A stretch of 64,000 nt of DNA. Origin: Candidatus Delongbacteria bacterium. Its GTDB lineage: Bacteria > CAIWAD01. Under the pieces are notes generated by a model. That model was not told the DNA's origin. It saw only the letters and a program-made list of their open reading frames with translations, and ran no database searches. Every line of letters begins with the position of its first letter. Within the stretch, counting starts at the first letter, position 1. A program made the position numbers and the translations under genes. The stretch lies in NCBI GenBank assembly GCA_041675285.1, contig JBAYTZ010000012.1:45597-109596 (forward strand). Direction: 5' to 3'. Positions 59,393 through 64,000 of this stretch are shown piece by piece.

Positions 59393-59998
59393 ATGCAAGC
59401 GGGCATCCACGGACGGGAGCTGCCGCGCTGCCGCAGCAGGACGTGTGCCGGTGGGCCGCCGGATCCACTGGAGAACCTGGCCCGGGCCTTCGAGGTCGCG
59501 GGCGTCCGGCTGGAGGGGCTGCGTGCCGGAACGGACGACGCGGCCTGGTGCGCCGCGCCGGGGCCGGGGCGCTGGAGCGCGGCCCAGTGTCTGGCGCATC
59601 TGGTGTTGACCTCCGAGGCGCTGCTGCCCGGGTTACGGCGCGGGCTTGAACAGGCTCGCGAACTGGGTCTTACGGAGGACCGTCCGCGACAGGATTTGTG
59701 GGGCTGGCTGCTGGCCAAGGGCAGCGGTCCCGGCGCGCGCTGGAAGATCAGAACCCCGCCGGCTTTCGATCCGCCGCCCGTGCTGGAGGTCGCGCCGCTT
59801 CTCGAGCGCTTCCTGGACCTCCAGCGGGACCAGGCGCAGCTGGCCCGGGCGGCGCGGGATCTGCCCCTGACCCGCGTGAAGATTCCTTCCCCGTTCCAGC
59901 CGCGCATCCGCTACAACCTGTTCTCCGCGCTGGTGCTGCTGGCCGTCCACCAGGAGCGGCATCTGGCGCAGGTCGAGCGGGCGCTGAACGGCAAGTAG
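59393..59998 (+). CDS. DinB-like (YfiT-type) metal-binding protein
   Basis: The 201-aa protein has a DinB-fold four-helix bundle: FEVAGVRLEGLRAG, PGRWSAAQCLAHLVLTSEALLPGL (W-S-x-x-x-x-L-x-H) and the C-terminal VHQERHLAQVER with the second His pair that completes the metal site. DinB/YfiT proteins include thiol S-transferases (mycothiol/bacillithiol type). The start ATG 59393 lies three bases after dsbD, so the gene may be co-transcribed with it. The first ~25 residues look non-native and the true start could be further downstream. Confidence 0.7.
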   Translation: MQAGIHGRELPRCRSRTCAGGPPDPLENLARAFEVAGVRLEGLRAGTDDAAWCAAPGPGRWSAAQCLAHLVLTSEALLPGLRRGLEQARELGLTEDRPRQDLWGWLLAKGSGPGARWKIRTPPAFDPPPVLEVAPLLERFLDLQRDQAQLARAARDLPLTRVKIPSPFQPRIRYNLFSALVLLAVHQERHLAQVERALNGK

Positions 59999-60003
59999 CC
60001 GGC

Positions 60004-60504
60004 TCACCAGTGGTCCCGGTCGCACAGGCGGTGCCACAACAGATTGTCCCGCACGAAACAGCGCAGGCCGGCCAGCTCCTGGCGTGAACGGATGACCCGC
60101 TCCAGGTAGCGGCTCTGCCAGATGCGACCGACGGGTTCGGATCCGCGGCGGCGCCAGTCCCGTGTGCAGGCTGCCTTGAATCCCCGCACCAGTGTGGACA
60201 GGGAGTTTGGCACCGGCCGGCCGAAGGCTTCCGGGCGGCCGGGTTGGCTCTGCGTGGTGATGAACAGGATCCCGTGGATGTGGGTGGGCAGGACCTGAAA
60301 CGCATCCAGCCGAACCTGGGGATGGTGAACGGGCAGGCTGCTCCACAGCCCTTCGACGAACAGGCCCAAGTCGCTCAGGACCACCTGCTGGCCCTGGATG
60401 CGGCCCAGCAGGGGCCGGGATTCGTGGGTCCCGATGGAGAGGTAGTAGGCGCCGGTCTGGCTGTAGTCGAAATCCTGCAGGCGGATGGTGTGACGGTCGT
60501 GCAT
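60004..60504 (-). CDS. REP-associated tyrosine transposase (RAYT) 2, Y1 family
   Basis: The ~166-aa Y1-type protein shows RLQDFDYSQTGAYYLSIGTHES at the start, VLPTHIHGILFI (the HUH-type His pair) and STLVRGFKAACTRDW...IWQSRYLERVIRSRQELAGLRCFVRDNLL at the end. This belongs to the IS200/RAYT 'transposase' family, a different branch from the copy at 41691. ATG 60504 is used; ATG 60573 is open too. A 30-base palindrome at 60599-60628 lies upstream of its start. Confidence 0.8.
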   Translation of the reverse strand: MHDRHTIRLQDFDYSQTGAYYLSIGTHESRPLLGRIQGQQVVLSDLGLFVEGLWSSLPVHHPQVRLDAFQVLPTHIHGILFITTQSQPGRPEAFGRPVPNSLSTLVRGFKAACTRDWRRRGSEPVGRIWQSRYLERVIRSRQELAGLRCFVRDNLLWHRLCDRDHW

Positions 60505-60598
60505 GGGCCCTGTACGCGGGGGCACGGCGCCAGGTTCTGCCGATTGCCTCGAGGTGGGCCCAGGCAGGAGCAACCGTCACTCCAATGGGACACCCCGG

Positions 60599-60628
60599 CG
60601 TAGGGACACGATGCATCGTGTCCCTACG
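60599..60628 (+). repeat. Perfect 30-base palindrome next to RAYT 2
   Basis: CGTAGGGACACGATG and its exact reverse complement form a 30-base palindrome with no spacer. Its position between the second RAYT and queE suggests it is a REP-type target of that enzyme; the same motif type is common near such genes in many bacteria. Confidence 0.8.
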
Positions 60629-60664
60629 ACCACTCCGCGCGACACCGGTGTTACCTTGGGCGCC

Positions 60665-61300
60665 ATGCAACTCAGCGAGATCTTCCTTTCCCTGCAGGGC
60701 GAGGGCCCCTTCCAGGGCCTGCCCACCGTCTTTGCCCGGTTCACCGGCTGCGACCTGCGCTGCGTCTGGTGCGACACGGCCCACGCCTTCCACGGCGGCC
60801 GCCCCGTCACCCTCGCCGAGCTCCTGCTGGAGCTGGGCGCCCTGCCCTGTCGGCGAATCTGTCTCACGGGGGGCGAACCCCTGCTCCAAAAGCAGCTGCC
60901 CGAACTCATGCGGCGGCTGCTGGCCGAGGGCTGGAGTGTTTCGCTGGAGACCGGCGGGCACCGCAGTCTGGCCGAGGTTCCCGCCGCCGTGACCCGGGTG
61001 GTGGACGTGAAGTGTCCGGGCTCCGGCGCGGGCGGGAGCTTCCTGCCCGCCAACCTGGCCTGCCTGCACCCCGGCGACGAGCTGAAATTCGTGGTGGCGG
61101 ACTGGGCGGACGTGGACTTCGCGCTGGACTTCGTGCGCACGCAGCCGCTGCCCACGGGCGTGCGCTGTCGCATCAGCCCGGCCTGGGGCGCGCTGGATCT
61201 GCCAGAGTTGGCCCGGCGCATCCTGGAGAGCGGGCTGGACGTGGCGCTGGCCCTGCAGCTGCACAAACAGATTTGGGGAGCGGAGGCCCAAGGCGTATGA
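60665..61300 (+). CDS. queE: 7-carboxy-7-deazaguanine synthase QueE
   Basis: QueE is the radical-SAM enzyme that rearranges carboxy-tetrahydropterin to CDG in queuosine (and 7-deazaguanine) biosynthesis. The 211-aa protein starts MQLSEIFLSLQGEGPFQGLPTVF, has the CxxxCxxC cluster (Cys29, Cys33, Cys36) in TGCDLRCVWCD, and LTGGEPLLQ. ATG 60665 has no obvious ribosome-binding site. Its stop overlaps the start of queC (ATGA), so the two are co-translated. Confidence 0.92.
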   Translation: MQLSEIFLSLQGEGPFQGLPTVFARFTGCDLRCVWCDTAHAFHGGRPVTLAELLLELGALPCRRICLTGGEPLLQKQLPELMRRLLAEGWSVSLETGGHRSLAEVPAAVTRVVDVKCPGSGAGGSFLPANLACLHPGDELKFVVADWADVDFALDFVRTQPLPTGVRCRISPAWGALDLPELARRILESGLDVALALQLHKQIWGAEAQGV

Positions 61301-61992
61301 AGCGGAACTTGGCCGTGGTGCTGGCCTCGGGCGGAATGGATTCCTGTGTCACGCTGGCCGAGGCCGTGGCCGGCGGACTGGAGCCCGCGCTGATGCACGT
61401 GCAATATGGGCAGCGCACCCAGCGCCGCGAGCGCCTCGCCTTCACGTACATCGCCGACCATTACTGCGTGCCCGCCGAGCGCCGCCTGGTGGTGGACATC
61501 TCGCACCTGGCCGCCATCGGCGGCTCCTCGCTCACCGATCCGGCCGAACCCGTGGCGGACGGCCACCTGGACGCACCCGGCGTGCCGCGCACCTACGTGC
61601 CCTTCCGCAACGGCAACCTGATCAGCATCGCCGCCAGCTGGGCCGAGGTGCTGGGGGCGGAGTCCATCTGGCTGGGCGTGGTGGAGGAGGATGGCTCGGG
61701 CTATCCCGACTGCCGTGCCGGGTTCATCCGCGCCATGGAGCTGGCCCTGCGCCTGGGCTCGGCGGGCGGCGGCGAACTGCGGATCGAGACGCCGCTCATC
61801 GCCCTGGACAAGGCCGGCATCGTCCGGCGCGGCCTGGAGCTGGAGGCGCCCTTCGCCCTCACCTGGAGCTGCTACCGCGAGGAGGAGCGCGCCTGTGGCA
61901 CCTGCGACTCCTGCCTGCTGCGGCTGCGCGGCTTCCAGCGCGCCGGGGCGACGGACCCCATTCCCTATCGCCAGGATTCGGCCGGCCGCTAG
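61297..61992 (+). CDS. queC: 7-cyano-7-deazaguanine synthase QueC
   Basis: QueC converts CDG to preQ0 with ATP and ammonia. The 231-aa protein has the P-loop ASGGMDSCVTL and the C-terminal zinc site CYREEERACGTCDSC. It overlaps queE by four bases. QueD and QueF are not in the window; preQ0 could go to queuosine in tRNA or to DNA modification, which cannot be told here. Confidence 0.93.
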   Translation: MKRNLAVVLASGGMDSCVTLAEAVAGGLEPALMHVQYGQRTQRRERLAFTYIADHYCVPAERRLVVDISHLAAIGGSSLTDPAEPVADGHLDAPGVPRTYVPFRNGNLISIAASWAEVLGAESIWLGVVEEDGSGYPDCRAGFIRAMELALRLGSAGGGELRIETPLIALDKAGIVRRGLELEAPFALTWSCYREEERACGTCDSCLLRLRGFQRAGATDPIPYRQDSAGR

Positions 61993-62004
61993 TTCGGCGG
62001 ACTT

Positions 62005-62271
62005 CTACTGCAGCAGCCGCGGATTGAGCAGCGGGCCCTGGGCCAGGAGCCAGAGCGCCTGGGCCTGGCCACCCTGCTCCAGGCTATCCGGCCAGGCGTC
62101 CCGCAGAGCTCCCAGGGTCTCCGCCAGCCGGCGTGCCTGGGGCAGCAGCAGCGGGCCCGAGTCCCGCAACAGGCTCGTCAGCAGTTCGGCGGCCCGCTCC
62201 GGTTGCGCCGACAGCAGGGCCAGCCGGATCTCCTCCACCCGTCGGGTCTCGCTCGCGTGGGTCCCGCGCAT
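62005..62271 (-). CDS. Small protein of unknown function
   Basis: The 88-aa product MRGTHASETRRVEEIRLALL continues SAQPERAAELLTSLLRDSGPLLLPQARRLAETLGAL and ends LLNPRLLQ. It looks like a compact helical protein. ATG 62271 lies five bases after GGAGG. It lies 89 bases downstream of the protease gene on the same strand. Confidence 0.6.
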   Translation of the reverse strand: MRGTHASETRRVEEIRLALLSAQPERAAELLTSLLRDSGPLLLPQARRLAETLGALRDAWPDSLEQGGQAQALWLLAQGPLLNPRLLQ

Positions 62272-62360
62272 CTCAGCCTCCGTGTGTGACAGCGGCCGCC
62301 CCCCGGAGCGACGGACCCGCGACTGGGCGCGGGTCCGACAGGGGAGGGCTGCAAACTTCT

Positions 62361-64000
62361 CTACTTCACCAGGTGCAGGATCTGCGTGCTCAGGCCGGCG
62401 GAACTCTCCAGCACGGCCAGGTAGGCGCCGCTGGCCAGCTGGCCGGCGGACCAGCGCAGCTCGTGCCGACCGGCTTCCAGGGTGCCGTCCAGCAGCACGG
62501 CCACGCGCTGGCCGGCCACGTTGTAGATGCTCAGCCGCACGTGGCCGCTCTGCGCCAGCTCGATGGGCAGGGCCGTGCTCGGATTGAAGGGGTTCGGGTA
62601 GGCCGGGCGCAGGCTGGTGCCCACGGGCAGCTCGCCGGCCAGGCCGTCGTTCAGGCCGCTGCGGTTGCTGAAGTTGGTCTCCTCGACGTACTCCTTGCCC
62701 GGGCCCTTGGGGGCGAAGGTCACGATGATGCTCATCGTGTCGGACACCGCCTGGCCGTCGTTCACGTAGTAGTGGAAGGTGTGGTCCAGGCCCGGCAGGA
62801 TCTCCACCGTGAAGATGTCCTCGGTCTGCGCCACACCGTCGATCACGTAGGTCAGGCTGTCGGAGTCCACGTCCCAACCCGCCAGCTGGATGTGCTGCAC
62901 ACCGCCCTCCAGGATGTGCGCCAGAACGGGGCTGGCCTGGGGCGCGTCGTTCACCGGCAGCACGTGCACCAGCAGCAGGGCGGTCTCGCCGCAGCCGGCG
63001 GCGTCGCAGGCCGTGTAGGTAAAGCTGTAGTCGCCCGCCGCGTTGGCCGGCGGCGTCCAGTTGAAGGTGTCGCCCGCGATCAGCTGGCCGTTGACCAGAT
63101 ACTGCAGGGTGTCCGCATCCGCGTCGAAGCCCGCCAGCTGGATGGCCAGGGCCTCGTCCTCCAGGCTCTCCAGCTCCAGGCCGGCCACCACGGGCAGCTG
63201 GTTGACGCTGTGCACGACCACGATCAGGTCGGCGGGCTGGCTGCAGCCGCTCTGGTCGCAGGCCTGGTAGGTGAAGGAGAAGGTGCCGTGGGCGTTGGGG
63301 GCCGGCGTCCAGCTCCAGGTGTCGCCCGTGATGGTCTGTCCGCCCACGGAGTAGGTCAGCTCGTCGCCGTCCACGTCGTAGCCGTTGAAGGTCGTGCTGG
63401 CCGTCTCGTTCTCGTTGATCTCCAGGTAGACGGCCGGGACCAGGGGCTGGTGGTTGACCGGCATGCCGTCGGGGGCGATGCCGATCACGGCGCCCTGCAC
63501 GTCGCCGAAGTAGTAGTTGCCGGGGCTCAGGTCGTCCAGCAGGAAGTAACCGTTGTAGCTCCCGCTCCAGCCCCAGTTGATGTGGAACCAAGTGCTGTCC
63601 TGCACGCCGTCCACGTCGAAAGCGTGGCCGCCGTTGGGGCCCTGGCCGCGGTAGATCACCGGGCGGCCGGCGCTCAGCTCGGCGTGCAGCATGGTGCGCC
63701 AGGTCTCGGCCGAGTAGCTGCTGCGCCAGACCATGCGGGCGGCGTCCTGATAGCGGAAGTAGCTGCGCAGCGCCGTGGAGATCATCGAGCTCTGGGCCGA
63801 GGAGGAATTGGGGCCGTAGTTCATGCGGACGGAGACGCCGGCGTGATACAACAGCTCCTTGACGTCCGCGTTGACCGTGGTGGGCGAGATGGCGTCCCAG
63901 TTGTAGAACTCCTGGTTGAAGTCCACGCTGATCTCGCCGTAGGTCTCGTGGTAGTAGCTCTGGATGAACTCGCCCTGCTGGGGCCAATTCCAATACTCGA
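62361..64000 (-). CDS. Streptopain-like (peptidase C10) protease, C-terminal part, with cadherin-like repeats and sorting domain - cut by window edge
   Basis: The open frame runs off the right edge of the window; the visible part is about 545 residues. Nearest the edge EYWNWPQQGEFIQSYYHETYG and SVDFNQEFYNWDAI are C10 protease features; the catalytic His is in GGHAFDVDGVQ and the following INWGWSGSYNGYFLL completes the active site. The catalytic Cys would lie beyond the window. Then come three ~85-residue cadherin/Ig-like repeats (e.g. NGYDVDGDELTYSVGGQTI, GFDADADTLQYLVNGQLI, GWDVDSDSLTYVIDGV) and a C-terminal FlgD-like/type IX-style sorting domain (PNPFNPSTALPIELAQSG...VYNVAGQRVAVLL-like). 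It is probably an exported protease on the cell surface. Confidence 0.88.
   Translation of the reverse strand, partial: EYWNWPQQGEFIQSYYHETYGEISVDFNQEFYNWDAISPTTVNADVKELLYHAGVSVRMNYGPNSSSAQSSMISTALRSYFRYQDAARMVWRSSYSAETWRTMLHAELSAGRPVIYRGQGPNGGHAFDVDGVQDSTWFHINWGWSGSYNGYFLLDDLSPGNYYFGDVQGAVIGIAPDGMPVNHQPLVPAVYLEINENETASTTFNGYDVDGDELTYSVGGQTITGDTWSWTPAPNAHGTFSFTYQACDQSGCSQPADLIVVVHSVNQLPVVAGLELESLEDEALAIQLAGFDADADTLQYLVNGQLIAGDTFNWTPPANAAGDYSFTYTACDAAGCGETALLLVHVLPVNDAPQASPVLAHILEGGVQHIQLAGWDVDSDSLTYVIDGVAQTEDIFTVEILPGLDHTFHYYVNDGQAVSDTMSIIVTFAPKGPGKEYVEETNFSNRSGLNDGLAGELPVGTSLRPAYPNPFNPSTALPIELAQSGHVRLSIYNVAGQRVAVLLDGTLEAGRHELRWSAGQLASGAYLAVLESSAGLSTQILHLVK

Overview
This window is a GC-rich bacterial chromosome segment centred on the replication origin. 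It carries a partial selD, dnaA, dnaN, recF, a DciA-like gene, gyrB and gyrA, and further along the convergent block rpmH-rnpA-yidD-yidC-mnmE-mnmG-rsmG-mfd. Two secreted proteins end in a 'PNPFNPST' FlgD-like/type IX-style C-terminal sorting domain. Together with single-copy housekeeping genes of no obvious proteobacterial or firmicute order, this points to an uncultured or poorly sampled bacterium of the FCB superphylum (Delongbacteria/Eisenbacteria/Krumholzibacteria-like). The exact phylum cannot be settled from the window.

Layout. 1-10.7 kb: the 5' end of selD on the minus strand, with an in-frame UGA at the catalytic position and a SECIS-like hairpin; two oriC-like intergenic regions with DnaA boxes flanking dnaA; then the replication genes up to gyrA. 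10.7-15.25 kb: an accessory island directly after gyrA. It opens with an AT-rich two-gene FRG-DUF262 operon (candidate defence module), followed by a PIN toxin-antitoxin pair, a RelBE-like pair, a decayed second copy of the PIN pair and a BrnTA-like pair on the opposite strand. 15.3-23.7 kb: an ECF sigma/anti-sigma/secreted-protein operon, rubrerythrin, a HIT protein, a quinone-oxidoreductase-like MDR enzyme, a PpiC foldase lipoprotein, a CHRD-domain secreted protein and small envelope proteins. 23.7-33.5 kb: the minus-strand operon from rpmH to mfd, with two identical parS-like palindromes. 33.6-41.6 kb: hrcA-grpE-dnaJ, a ComEA-like protein, two envelope proteins of unknown or PilM-like type, rsmD and an HDOD-GGDEF signalling protein.

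41.6-64 kb: a RAYT transposase bracketed by REP palindromes; cysteine/cystathionine synthase; a SpoIID-like protein; a CPBP protease; a SpoU methyltransferase; a PTS IIA-like protein; cutA, a MarR-like regulator and trxA; an outer-membrane-barrel candidate; a PafBC-like WYL regulator pair; an acyltransferase; a SAM methyltransferase; a glutaryl-CoA-dehydrogenase-like enzyme; an exact 25-unit 11-bp tandem array; a histidine kinase/response regulator/DsbD cluster; a DinB-like protein; a second RAYT with a 30-bp palindrome; queE-queC; and the C-terminal part of a streptopain-like (C10) protease with cadherin-like repeats and a sorting tail, cut by the window edge.

The most notable items are the UGA-containing selD, the FRG-DUF262 operon, the eroding toxin-antitoxin cluster, the parS-like sites and the binary-variant 11-bp repeat array. 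No tRNA, rRNA or CRISPR array was recognised.
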